NCBI GenBank assembly: GCA_002482565.1
Contig: DLGG01000181.1
Location: 7,967 to 20,906, forward strand
Reading direction: 5' to 3'
Length of the DNA stretch: 12,940 bases
Source of the DNA: Solidesulfovibrio magneticus
Lineage (GTDB): Bacteria > Desulfobacterota > Desulfovibrionia > Desulfovibrionales > Desulfovibrionaceae
Part shown: positions 1-5,455 of the stretch, in pieces
Layout of the letters: each line of letters opens with the position of its first letter
Position numbering within the stretch: the first letter of the stretch is position 1
Program-made: the position numbers and the translations under genes
Notes under the pieces: model-generated
Told to the model about the DNA's origin: nothing
What the model saw: the letters and a program-made list of their open reading frames with translations, nothing else
Database searches by the model: none

Positions 1-60
1 GGGCAGCGCCCGTGCGGGTGCAGGGCAGCGCCCTGCCGGGTGCAGGGCAGAGCCCTGCTT
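1..60. repeat. 22-bp tandem repeat of GC-rich hairpins after proB
   Basis: Two and a half head-to-tail units of about 22 bp run from 1 to 60 (1-22, 23-44, 45-60). Each starts GGGCAG and ends near GGGTGCA. The second and third units contain near-perfect dyads of the form GCAGGGCAGNGCCCTGC. The array directly abuts the stop codon of proB (59-61, read on the minus strand), so it sits where a transcript end would be. It has no U-tract. It may continue upstream beyond the window edge, so the unit count is a minimum. Function is unknown; termination or an extragenic palindromic repeat is the simplest reading. Confidence 0.7.
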
Positions 61-1210
61 AAATAGCCGGGTCGAGGAGCAGGTTGTCGCGGTGCACGGC
101 TTCTTCGTAGGCGGCCTCGCCGAGCACCTGGGCGATGCGCGTGCTTTTGAGGCCCATGATCTTGCGCAGGTCGCCGGAAGCGTAGTTGCAAAGCCCCAGA
201 GCCACGACCTCGCCGGACACCGCCGCCACCCGCACCATGGAGCCGACCGGGAACTCCCCGGCCACGTCCACGATGCCGGCCGGCAGCAGGCTTTTGCCCT
301 TGTCCTTAAGCGCCCGCACCGCGCCGTCATCGACAGTCAGCGTGCCTTGGGGCTCGTGGTGGTAGGCCAGCCAGAACTTGCGCCGGGTGATGGGCTTGCA
401 GCCCGAGACGATAAACGTGCCCACCCCTTCGTCGCCAAAGGCCTGGGTGAGCGCCCCGTCCTCGCGGCCGGCCAGGATCAGGGTCGGCACGCCGAGCTGG
501 GCCACGCGCCGGGCCGAGAGCAGCTTGGAATACATGCCGCCGGTGCCCAGCGTAGTCTTGGCCCCGCACATGGCGTCCAGGTCGAGATCGGCGATGTTGT
601 CGATGCATTCCATGGGCTTGGCGACCGGATTCTCGTCCGGGTTTTCGGCGAACACGCCCCGGGCCGAGGTCAGGTTGACGAACAGGTCGGCGCCCACCGT
701 GCCCACGAGCAGGCCGGCCAGGCAGTCGTTGTCGCCGTAGACCAGCTCGGAGATGGCCACCGAGTCGTTTTCGTTGATGACCGGCACCGCGCCGAGGTCG
801 AACAGCGTGGACAGGGTGTTGCGCAGGTTGAGGTAGCGCTCACGGTTGTCCAGGTCGTCGCGGGTTAAAAGCACCTGGGCGGCGATGCGGCCGTGGCGGG
901 AGAATTCCTGGTCATAGGCGTGCATGATGCGGCTTTGGCCGATGGCCGAGGCGGCCTGCCGGTGGGGCAGAAACGACGGATCGTAGCGCCCGGCCAGCAC
1001 GGCCCGGCCGGCGGCCACCGCGCCGCTGGAAACCAGCAGCACCTCGCGCCCCGAGGCCACCAGTTCGGCGATCTGCCGGGCCAGGGAGGCGATGACCAGG
1101 GATTCCACGCCGTCCGGGCCGGCCAGCACGGCGCTGCCGACCTTGATGACCACCCGGCGGGCCTGGGACATGACTTGCCGGCGCTTTTCGCGCCAGTCGC
1201 TCTGGGCCAT
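59..1210 (-). CDS. proB: Glutamate 5-kinase with C-terminal PUA domain
   Basis: This cytosolic enzyme phosphorylates L-glutamate with ATP to gamma-glutamyl phosphate, the first step of proline synthesis. At 383 residues it has the length of the two-domain form. The amino-acid kinase domain fills about residues 18-270: nucleotide-binding VIKVGSA at 21-27, SSGAVAAG at 61-68, glutamate-site NENDSVA at 146-152, and GTGGMYSKL at 222-230. A PUA domain covers about 275-370. The ATG at 1210 is preceded by a strong AAGGAGGG, about four bases away, which supports this start. An 81-bp gap separates it from the small gene upstream, so the two may be cotranscribed. proA is not in the window. In other Desulfovibrio genomes proB often follows obgE; here it does not. 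The family call is secure. Confidence 0.96.
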   Translation of the reverse strand: MAQSDWREKRRQVMSQARRVVIKVGSAVLAGPDGVESLVIASLARQIAELVASGREVLLVSSGAVAAGRAVLAGRYDPSFLPHRQAASAIGQSRIMHAYDQEFSRHGRIAAQVLLTRDDLDNRERYLNLRNTLSTLFDLGAVPVINENDSVAISELVYGDNDCLAGLLVGTVGADLFVNLTSARGVFAENPDENPVAKPMECIDNIADLDLDAMCGAKTTLGTGGMYSKLLSARRVAQLGVPTLILAGREDGALTQAFGDEGVGTFIVSGCKPITRRKFWLAYHHEPQGTLTVDDGAVRALKDKGKSLLPAGIVDVAGEFPVGSMVRVAAVSGEVVALGLCNYASGDLRKIMGLKSTRIAQVLGEAAYEEAVHRDNLLLDPAI

Positions 1211-1232
1211 GGGCCCTCCTTCTCGCTTGGCT

Positions 1233-1249
1233 GGCGGGGCCTGCCCGCC
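1233..1249 (-). terminator. Weak GC hairpin between the 74-residue gene and proB
   Basis: GGCGGG (1233-1238) and CCCGCC (1244-1249) form a six-pair stem with a five-base loop in the gap between the two minus-strand genes. There is no U-tract, so it is more likely a partial attenuator or processing site than a full terminator. A 10-bp palindrome, CGACGCGTCG, lies beside it at 1259-1268. Confidence 0.25.
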
Positions 1250-1291
1250 GAGGAATGACGACGCGTCGCGTCGCCTTGTTGGTTACGACTT

Positions 1292-1516
1292 TTAGGCCTT
1301 TTCATCGGCAATGACGCCGCGCGCCAGTTCGACCTGGGCATCCACCCGCGCCCGGGCCGCGCCCTCAGGGCCGCTGGCCGGCCCGTGGCGGGCGGCGAAA
1401 GCGGCGTCGGCCGCGCCGGCGTCGGCGGCGGTCTCCTTGATCACCCGGTCAAGCCAGGGCTTGTACTCGGGGATCACGGGCAAAAGGGGCGGCAACGGCT
1501 TGGGCGTGTCGGCCAT
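1292..1516 (-). CDS. Small proline- and alanine-rich protein, function unknown
   Basis: I do not recognise this 74-residue protein. The N-terminus is proline-rich (MADTPKPLPPLLPVIPEYKP), followed by a charged and alanine-rich stretch likely to be helical (about 22-74). It has no signal peptide, membrane segment or cysteine. The frame stays open upstream to 1723, but the ATG at 1516 is chosen because AGGGAG lies eight bases before it and because the upstream extension would run through the AT-rich inverted-repeat element. The stop is TAA at 1292-1294. It reads in the same direction as proB, 81 bp ahead of it, and diverges from the comB-like gene. The coding call rests on the ribosome site and composition only. 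A plus-strand frame (1311-1661) overlaps it but lacks a convincing start. Confidence 0.6.
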   Translation of the reverse strand: MADTPKPLPPLLPVIPEYKPWLDRVIKETAADAGAADAAFAARHGPASGPEGAARARVDAQVELARGVIADEKA

Positions 1517-1614
1517 GGGGCGGCTCCCTGCCTTGAGGCGTTGCCCCCTTCTACAACCTCGCCCGCCCCCCGGCAAGGCGGGGCCGGGCCGCTTTTCAAA
1601 CCGGGCCGGCGCTG

Positions 1615-1726
1615 CTAGTGTGGCGTTCGCAAATAAACATTTATGTTTTTTTTGCGAATAAAAATAATGATTACGGATTATCATCGCACCCAGCAGGGGG
1701 ATGGCATTTCCCGAACGCGACACTAG
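1615..1726. repeat. 112-bp AT-rich element with 15-bp inverted ends
   Basis: CTAGTGTGGCGTTCG (1615-1629) and CGAACGCGACACTAG (1712-1726) are inverted copies matching at 14 of 15 positions, with 82 bp between them. Inside is a second dyad: TTCGCAAA plus AAACAT on the left (1626-1640) pairs with ATGTTT plus TTTGCGAA on the right (1643-1658), with a two-base loop and a small internal bulge. The interior is AT-rich against very GC-rich flanks. It also holds a TGAT...ATCA dyad (1668-1683) and a -10-like TATCAT (1679-1684). It occupies the gap between divergent genes and ends just before the comB-like ribosome site. It could be a MITE-like insertion or a paired-operator regulatory region; the sequence alone does not decide. 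Confidence 0.65.
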
Positions 1727-1750
1727 AGCTTGGGGCCGGGAGGATATGTC

Positions 1751-2482
1751 GTGCGCATACGGATGTTGGAGCTATTGACGGGCGCGGCCGAGGCTTCGGG
1801 CCTGGCCGTGGTCATTGACGTGTTTCGGGCCTGTACCGTGGCTTGCCACGCCCTGGGCGGCGGCGCGACGCGCATCTTACCCGTGGACAGCATCGAAGAA
1901 GCCCTGGCGCTAAAAGCCGCCCATCCCGAGGCCATCCTGGCCGGGGAGCGGCAATGCCTTAAGCCCGCCGGCTTTGACTGCGGCAACTCGCCCAGCGAAC
2001 TGGCCACCTTGGACCTGGCCGGGCGCACGGTCATCCACGCCACCAGCGCCGGCACGCGCGGCATTGTCGCGGCCATGGACAGCGCGGAGAGGGTCATCAC
2101 CTGTTCGTTCGCCAACATGGGAGCCACGGCCCGGGCCATCGCGGCGGCCAGCCCCGAGGTCGTCTCCATCGTGGCCATGGGCAAGGCCGGCCTGGCCCCG
2201 GCCCCGGAAGACAAGCTGTGCGGCATGTACCTGGCCAACCTGCTCCAGGACGTGCCCAACGCCTTTGCCGCCATCCCCAAATTTTTGCGCGGCACGGCCA
2301 GCGCCGAGATCTTTTTTGGCGACACGGCCATCGTGCCCGAAGCCGACTTCGACCTGTGCCTGACCCTTGACGCCTTCGACTTTTTCATCGAAGCCGTGCG
2401 CGACGACGACGGCCGGCCGACCCTTGTCCGCCGCGACGCGCCGCCCGCCCCGGACCAATCCGACATGCCGGCCCAAGCCTAA
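1751..2482 (+). CDS. comB: ComB-family 2-phosphosulfolactate phosphatase-like protein
   Basis: The family member characterised in methanogens removes phosphate from 2-phosphosulfolactate in coenzyme M synthesis, using magnesium. Family-type blocks are visible: VIDVFRACT at 21-29, LAGERQC followed by AGFDCGNSP near 64-81, an ATSAGTRGI block near 97-105 in place of the usual TNGT, and PEDKLCGMYLANLL near 152-165. The 243-residue length is normal. The GTG at 1751 is taken as start because GGGAGG ends seven bases before it; a TTG at 1730 would extend the frame by seven residues through that ribosome site. It is followed after 71 bp by the HD-GYP gene on the same strand, so cotranscription is likely. 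The family call is good. The substrate is uncertain, since sulfate reducers are not known to need coenzyme M. Confidence 0.85.
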   Translation: MRIRMLELLTGAAEASGLAVVIDVFRACTVACHALGGGATRILPVDSIEEALALKAAHPEAILAGERQCLKPAGFDCGNSPSELATLDLAGRTVIHATSAGTRGIVAAMDSAERVITCSFANMGATARAIAAASPEVVSIVAMGKAGLAPAPEDKLCGMYLANLLQDVPNAFAAIPKFLRGTASAEIFFGDTAIVPEADFDLCLTLDAFDFFIEAVRDDDGRPTLVRRDAPPAPDQSDMPAQA

Positions 2483-2553
2483 GCCGCATCGGTCGAGACA
2501 AGCAGTACGGTCGCCGTCACGGACCAGACCGGGCACACAGGAGCACTCACGGC

Positions 2554-3531
2554 ATGTTGCGCAAGGCGTCGATGCAGGAAGAGCAGTTTTTCGCTGTCTC
2601 GCCCATGATGATCTTCCCCCAGACCCTGGGCCGGTTTCGGGTTTACATCCGCCAGGCCGGCCGGTTCGTGCTCTACGCCGCCGAAAACGAACAATTCACC
2701 CCGCGCCACCGCCAAAAGCTCCACGACGCCGGCGTCACCGAGGTCTTCATCCGGGGTGAGCAACGCCCGGATTTCAACCAGTACATCGAAAAGCACCTGC
2801 CGCAAATCCTCACCGACGAAAAGATCCCGGTGCCCGAACGGGCCAAGGTGCTCTACGGCACGGCCGAATCCGTGGTGCGCGACGTGTTCGAAACCCGACT
2901 GCCCAAGGGCCTGGGCAAGCGCGAATATTCCCGGGTCGTCAGCCTGGTGGAACGCTCGCTTGAATTTCTGGCCTCCAACGAATCCCTGCGGGCCATCGCC
3001 GCCCTGACCTCCCACGATTATTCGGTGCACACCCACAACGTGCAGGTCTTTGTCTACACCGCCGCCATGCTGCAAACCATGAAGGTCGACGAGTACACCA
3101 TGGTCCAGGCCGGCATCGGCGCGCTGCTCCACGACATCGGCAAGACCCGGGTGCCCAATGAAATCCTGTCCAAACCCGGGCCGCTGACCCCGGACGAACG
3201 GCTGGTCATCAACACCCATCCGGTCAAGGGCGTGGCCCTGTGCCAGGACGCCGGGCTGACCCCCACGGCCATGCAGGGCATCCTCCTGCACCACGAGCGC
3301 GTAGACGGCTCGGGCTACCCGGGCGGCCTCACCGACACGCTTATCCCCGACCACGTCAAGGTGTTGACCGTGGCCGACGTCTACGACGCGCTCACCAGCA
3401 AACGCCCCTACGCCGAGGCCCTGCCGCCCTTCCAGGCGCTGCGCCTCATGCGCGAGGAGATGGCCAACCACTTCGACATGGACGCCTTCAAGCGGCTGGT
3501 CCTCATTTTAAGCGACGCCAAGATGGTGTAA
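2554..3531 (+). CDS. HD-GYP domain protein, probable c-di-GMP phosphodiesterase
   Basis: HD-GYP proteins hydrolyse cyclic di-GMP to pGpG or GMP at a metal centre and so affect biofilm and motility decisions. This 325-residue protein has an uncharacterised N-terminal region (about 1-140) and a C-terminal HD-GYP domain (about 145-325). Signature residues are present: HDIGK with H193 and D194, THP at 221-223, and HHERVDGSGYP at 246-256 with the GYP triad intact, followed by the VADVYDAL helix at 273-280. No membrane segment or receiver domain is visible, so it should be cytosolic and its sensory input is unknown. AGGAG lies about ten bases before the ATG. It follows the comB-like gene by 71 bp. 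Activity is inferred from the intact motifs. Confidence 0.93.
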   Translation: MLRKASMQEEQFFAVSPMMIFPQTLGRFRVYIRQAGRFVLYAAENEQFTPRHRQKLHDAGVTEVFIRGEQRPDFNQYIEKHLPQILTDEKIPVPERAKVLYGTAESVVRDVFETRLPKGLGKREYSRVVSLVERSLEFLASNESLRAIAALTSHDYSVHTHNVQVFVYTAAMLQTMKVDEYTMVQAGIGALLHDIGKTRVPNEILSKPGPLTPDERLVINTHPVKGVALCQDAGLTPTAMQGILLHHERVDGSGYPGGLTDTLIPDHVKVLTVADVYDALTSKRPYAEALPPFQALRLMREEMANHFDMDAFKRLVLILSDAKMV

Positions 3532-3595
3532 CGCCGTTTTCCTTTTTCAAGCAAAAGTACACCACAAACAACACATTGCTCTAATTTATATTTAT

Positions 3596-3619
3596 AAAAC
3601 ATAACGGTCGTTATGTTTT
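3596..3619 (+). promoter_or_regulatory. AT-rich dyad upstream of the two-CXXC gene (operator or terminator)
   Basis: AAAACATAACG (3596-3606) and CGTTATGTTTT (3609-3619) are perfect inverted 11-mers separated by two bases. The site lies in an AT-rich island (about 3535-3620), 64 bp after the HD-GYP stop and 22 bp before the next start codon. A -10-like TATAAA (3593-3598) overlaps its left edge, a usual repressor position. As RNA it folds into a ten-pair stem with a GGUC loop ending in four U, so it could instead terminate the HD-GYP transcript. Both readings are open. Confidence 0.6.
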
Positions 3620-3641
3620 ACAAGAGGCACAAGGAGACGGC

Positions 3642-3857
3642 ATGGCCTTTTTCTCGCGCATCAAATTCGAGGCCGCCCCGGTCAAGGGCGTCGCCTGCCC
3701 GGACTGCGGCGGCGTCCTGGTCTTCGAACGCTCCTGCCTGGCCGTCATGCTGGCCTGCCGGGGCTGCGGCAAACGCCACGATCCGGCCCGCTTCGCCGCC
3801 CAGCTCGGCGACGACATGGACGAGGTGTACGCCAATGTGCCGATGGATCGGATGTAG
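3642..3857 (+). CDS. Small two-CXXC (zinc-ribbon-like) protein
   Basis: The 71-residue product has two CXXC pairs, CPDC at 19-22 and CRGC at 39-42, twenty residues apart, with an extra Cys32 and His46 between and after them. This is consistent with a rubredoxin- or zinc-ribbon-like metal site. It resembles the dual-CXXC small (seleno)protein family that I recall from Desulfovibrio, including the ANVP.DR tail at the C-terminus; that match is from memory. No in-frame UGA is seen here, so this copy would be a cysteine form. AAGGAG lies six bases before the ATG. It is preceded by an AT-rich dyad and followed by a REP-like element, so it is probably transcribed alone. Function is unknown; redox or metal handling is a guess. 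Confidence 0.85.
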   Translation: MAFFSRIKFEAAPVKGVACPDCGGVLVFERSCLAVMLACRGCGKRHDPARFAAQLGDDMDEVYANVPMDRM

Positions 3858-3886
3858 CTGGGATATTTAAGATAAAGGCAGAATAT

Positions 3887-3953
3887 GCCTCCGGCGGCCA
3901 AAGGGGCTGAGCCCCTTTGGAAACCCCGTATGGGGTGAAGGGCGGCCGGAGGG
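3887..3953. repeat. REP-like composite hairpin element, copy 1
   Basis: The element begins GCCTCCGGCGGCC. CCTCCGGC (3888-3895) and GCCGGAGG (3945-3952) form a perfect outer stem. Inside are a 10-bp hairpin, CCAAAGGGGC with GCCCCTTTGG (3898-3920, loop TGA), and a smaller one, ACCCC/GGGGT (3923-3936). As RNA this gives a three-way junction. It lies about 30 bp after the stop of the two-CXXC gene and 37 bp before the next start. The leading ATGCCTCCGGCGG recurs after nrdD and after nrdG. It may act as a terminator or transcript-stabilising element, or may be a mobile extragenic palindrome. Confidence 0.75.
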
Positions 3954-3989
3954 TTTCAAGCGGGCGAAGGGGCCGGCAAGGAGAACGAG

Positions 3990-4253
3990 ATGGCGGCAGG
4001 CGTGTGGGACGGCCTCGACAAGGACCGGGTGGCCAAGGCCATGGTCACGGCCTTTTTGAGCGACGAATATCTGGAAGCCCTGGCAGCGGTCAACAACGCC
4101 GAAAATCCGGCCGATCTGGCGGCGGCGCGGGCGCTGATCAAAGACCTCATGGCCCTTTGGCGCGAGGAAGCGCCGGAATATGCCTTCGTCATCGACGCGC
4201 TGTATATTTTCTCCGAGAAAATCCAGCTGCAGCTGACCGGAGAGACGGGCTAG
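3990..4253 (+). CDS. Small helical acidic protein, function unknown
   Basis: I do not recognise this 87-residue protein. It is predicted by eye to be almost all helix, with no cysteine, no signal peptide and no membrane segment. The middle (about 35-60) alternates alanine or leucine with charged residues, and the C-terminal third carries an aromatic patch (EEAPEYAFVIDALYIF, 59-74). AAGGAG sits six bases before the ATG, a convincing ribosome site. It lies between the REP-like element and the convergent toxin-antitoxin pair. A small hairpin ACGCC/GGCGT (4271-4283) follows its stop. It may be lineage-specific. Confidence 0.75.
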   Translation: MAAGVWDGLDKDRVAKAMVTAFLSDEYLEALAAVNNAENPADLAAARALIKDLMALWREEAPEYAFVIDALYIFSEKIQLQLTGETG

Positions 4254-4315
4254 CGTCACGTCCTCGGACAACGCCTATGGCGTCTGGCGGACAACAGACG
4301 AAAACCACTCCTTTT

Positions 4316-4343
4316 CTTAAAAAATACTCTCGTATTTGTTAAG
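4316..4343 (-). terminator. AU-rich hairpin after the GNAT toxin gene
   Basis: CTTAAAAAATAC (4316-4327) and GTATTTGTTAAG (4332-4343) are inverted at 11 of 12 positions around a four-base loop. Read on the minus strand it begins ten bases after the toxin stop codon, with loop GAGA and a six-T run in the distal arm. It also lies 62 bp beyond the convergent plus-strand gene, so it could act in both directions. A closely similar hairpin follows the HAD gene at 8157-8178. The stem is AU-rich, so termination is a proposal. Confidence 0.55.
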
Positions 4344-4353
4344 GGCCGCGACA

Positions 4354-4869
4354 CTACCGCACCAGCCGGCGCAGGTCTTTCATCACCAGAAACAGCTGAT
4401 GCGGGTCGGCCGGACTGGGGTCGAAATCGAACCGCTCATAAAAAGCCCGGGCCGCGTCGTCCTTGGCCACGACAAAAAGCGCCCGGATGCCGGCGATGTC
4501 CGCCGCCCGGGCCGTGCGCAACAGCGCGTCCTTCAAAAGCCCCTTGCCGATGCCCTTGCCCTGCTCGGCCACGTCCACGGCCAGCCGCGCCAGCACCATC
4601 ACCGGCACGCGGTGGCGGGCCAGGCCCTTGACCACCCGCGACGGCGCGGCCACATGCTCCACCGCCCCCACGGCCAGACTGTAATACCCGACCACCACCG
4701 TCCCCCGGGCCGCCACATACGTCCGGGCGCTCTCGGCCCGGGCGCTGGCCAGGGCGTGGCGCGTCAGGAACCGGTTAAGCGCCTCCTGGCCGCAGTCGAA
4801 GGACGACAGGTCGTGGCCCGCCTCAAGCCGGACCACGGGCGAAAGCGGCAAGGCGCGAAAATCGTTCAC
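4354..4869 (-). CDS. GNAT-family acetyltransferase toxin (TacT/AtaT-like)
   Basis: Toxins of this type transfer acetyl from acetyl-CoA to the amino group of aminoacyl-tRNA and stop translation. The 171-residue protein shows the group's features: FDCG at 24-27 with the NRFL helix after it, VVGYYSLA near 58-66, the acetyl-CoA pyrophosphate loop QGKGIG at 103-108, and FYERFDF near 143-149, whose Tyr144 matches the usual catalytic tyrosine position. It starts with GTG (4867-4869), and its GTGA overlaps the antitoxin TGA stop, a translationally coupled antitoxin-then-toxin order. A plain metabolic GNAT is the alternative, but the coupled DUF1778-type partner argues for a toxin. The tRNA target is unknown. 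The pair looks intact. Confidence 0.9.
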   Translation of the reverse strand: MNDFRALPLSPVVRLEAGHDLSSFDCGQEALNRFLTRHALASARAESARTYVAARGTVVVGYYSLAVGAVEHVAAPSRVVKGLARHRVPVMVLARLAVDVAEQGKGIGKGLLKDALLRTARAADIAGIRALFVVAKDDAARAFYERFDFDPSPADPHQLFLVMKDLRRLVR

Positions 4870-5144
4870 TCGAAAACGCTCGGGGCGCTAAGCAGCGCGG
4901 CCAGCCCCGGGCGGGCCTTTTCCGGTCCGTCCAGGGCCGCCTCGAAAGCCGCCCACTGGGCGTCGTCCATGGGGAAAAGCCGCTTTTCGGCCAGCACCTC
5001 GGCCGCTTCGGCCAAGGCCACGTCCAGCACGAACTGCGTCACCGTCTTGGACTGGGCCGTGGCCGCCTCCTGGAGCAGACGCTTGGCCCCGGTGGTGGTG
5101 CGGATGTCGATACGTTCGTTTTTTGCCTGGGTTCCCGGCTGCAT
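4866..5144 (-). CDS. DUF1778 ribbon-helix-helix antitoxin (TacA-like)
   Basis: Antitoxins of this family bind the GNAT toxin through a C-terminal tail and repress their own operon with an N-terminal ribbon-helix-helix dimer. In this 92-residue protein the basic strand and helices lie at about 11-50 (ERIDIRTTTGAKRLL, then TVTQFVLDVALAEA). The toxin-binding tail begins near FPMDDAQWAAFEAALD (57-72), typical of DUF1778. The ATG at 5144 is chosen because AGGAG lies nine bases upstream and the family usually runs 90-100 residues; the frame remains open to 5336 but that extension has no family character. It overlaps the downstream toxin by four bases. A promoter and a small dyad stand in front of it. 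Confidence 0.9.
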   Translation of the reverse strand: MQPGTQAKNERIDIRTTTGAKRLLQEAATAQSKTVTQFVLDVALAEAAEVLAEKRLFPMDDAQWAAFEAALDGPEKARPGLAALLSAPSVFE

Positions 5145-5191
5145 GGCTGTGTGCTCCTGTGGGCGGACGCCGTGGTCGGCCTGCCGCCATC

Positions 5192-5240
5192 CGGACATTG
5201 TCCGTACAGACAGATATGCGACAGCGTCCGCCGTCGTCAA
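5192..5240 (-). promoter_or_regulatory. Promoter and candidate operator of the toxin-antitoxin pair
   Basis: On the minus strand TTGACG (5240-5235) and TATCTG (5216-5211) are spaced by 18 bases. Just downstream, CGGAC/GTCCG (5192-5204, three-base centre) forms a dyad, with a further TGTC/GACA pair overlapping it. Ribbon-helix-helix antitoxins usually bind such short dyads at their own promoter. The site is 48 bp or more before the antitoxin ATG. This is proposed from sequence only. Confidence 0.5.
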
Positions 5241-5260
5241 TGGTCCCTGGCGATGGTCCC

Positions 5261-5290
5261 TTGACGCCTCCCGGCTCCCGTGGCTATGGT
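5261..5290 (+). promoter_or_regulatory. Sigma-70-type promoter ahead of the manganese riboswitch
   Basis: TTGACG (5261-5266), an 18-base spacer and TATGGT (5285-5290) place the predicted transcript start near 5297, exactly at the first base pair of the riboswitch. The coincidence supports the call. It diverges from the toxin-antitoxin promoter, with only 20 bp between the two -35 boxes. Confidence 0.6.
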
Positions 5291-5297
5291 GGCCTTC

Positions 5298-5400
5298 CCA
5301 AAGGGGAGTAGCTGTTTCGGGCAGGGTCAACATCACTGCGGCACGTCAGCCGCCTGGCCCTGTCGTCGGTCCCTCGGAACCGATCGGCGAGACCTTTGGC
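5298..5400 (+). ncRNA. yybP-ykoY manganese riboswitch
   Basis: The leader has the hallmark ends of this class: CCAAAGGGGAGTAGC at the 5' side and GCGAGACCTTTGG at the 3' side. CCAAAGG (5298-5304) pairs with CCTTTGG (5393-5399) as P1. Internal helices are CAGGGTCA (5322-5329) with TGGCCCTG (5355-5362), the GCGGC/GCCGC hairpin (5338-5353), and TCGGT/ACCGA (5366-5383). Characterised members sense Mn2+ by docking two hairpins. The 3' strand of P1 is also needed for the terminator that follows, so Mn2+ binding should free transcription of the exchanger gene. The class assignment is strong; the direction of control is inferred from the overlap. Confidence 0.93.
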
Positions 5401-5429
5401 ATGCCTACGCGTGCCAAGGTCTTTTTTTT
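5391..5429 (+). terminator. Intrinsic terminator of the manganese riboswitch
   Basis: GACCTT-T-GGCA (5391-5401) pairs with TGCCAAGGTC (5412-5421), with one bulged T, followed by eight T (5422-5429). The 5' strand of this stem contains CCTTTGG, which is the 3' strand of riboswitch P1. The two folds exclude each other, so P1 formation acts as the antiterminator. It ends 26 bp before the exchanger ATG. Confidence 0.92.
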
Positions 5430-5455
5430 GGCCGCGTCAACACCGAGGAGATTCC

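Noticed and set aside
92..868. Long plus-strand frame opposite proB, and similar long antisense frames at 6698-8065 and 10738-12711
   Set aside because: These are composition shadows in very GC-rich DNA. The opposite strand encodes proteins with full family motifs, and the shadows are repetitive and rich in Gly, His, Arg and Gln.
1668..1683. Fur-box-like TGATTACGGATTATCA
   Set aside because: Only the outer four bases of each arm are symmetric and the gene nearby is not an iron gene; kept only as part of the AT-rich element.
3880..3890. AGAATATGCCT repeated at 9395-9405
   Set aside because: Eleven bases in unrelated contexts, with no shared flanks; treated as coincidence.
4347..4356. CGCGACACTA shared with the right arm of the 112-bp element (1716-1725)
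   Set aside because: Ten bases, no matching partner arm nearby, and it overlaps the end of the GNAT gene; chance is adequate.
5396..5455. Upstream extension of the exchanger frame
   Set aside because: It would translate the riboswitch terminator; GAGGAG directly precedes the ATG at 5456.
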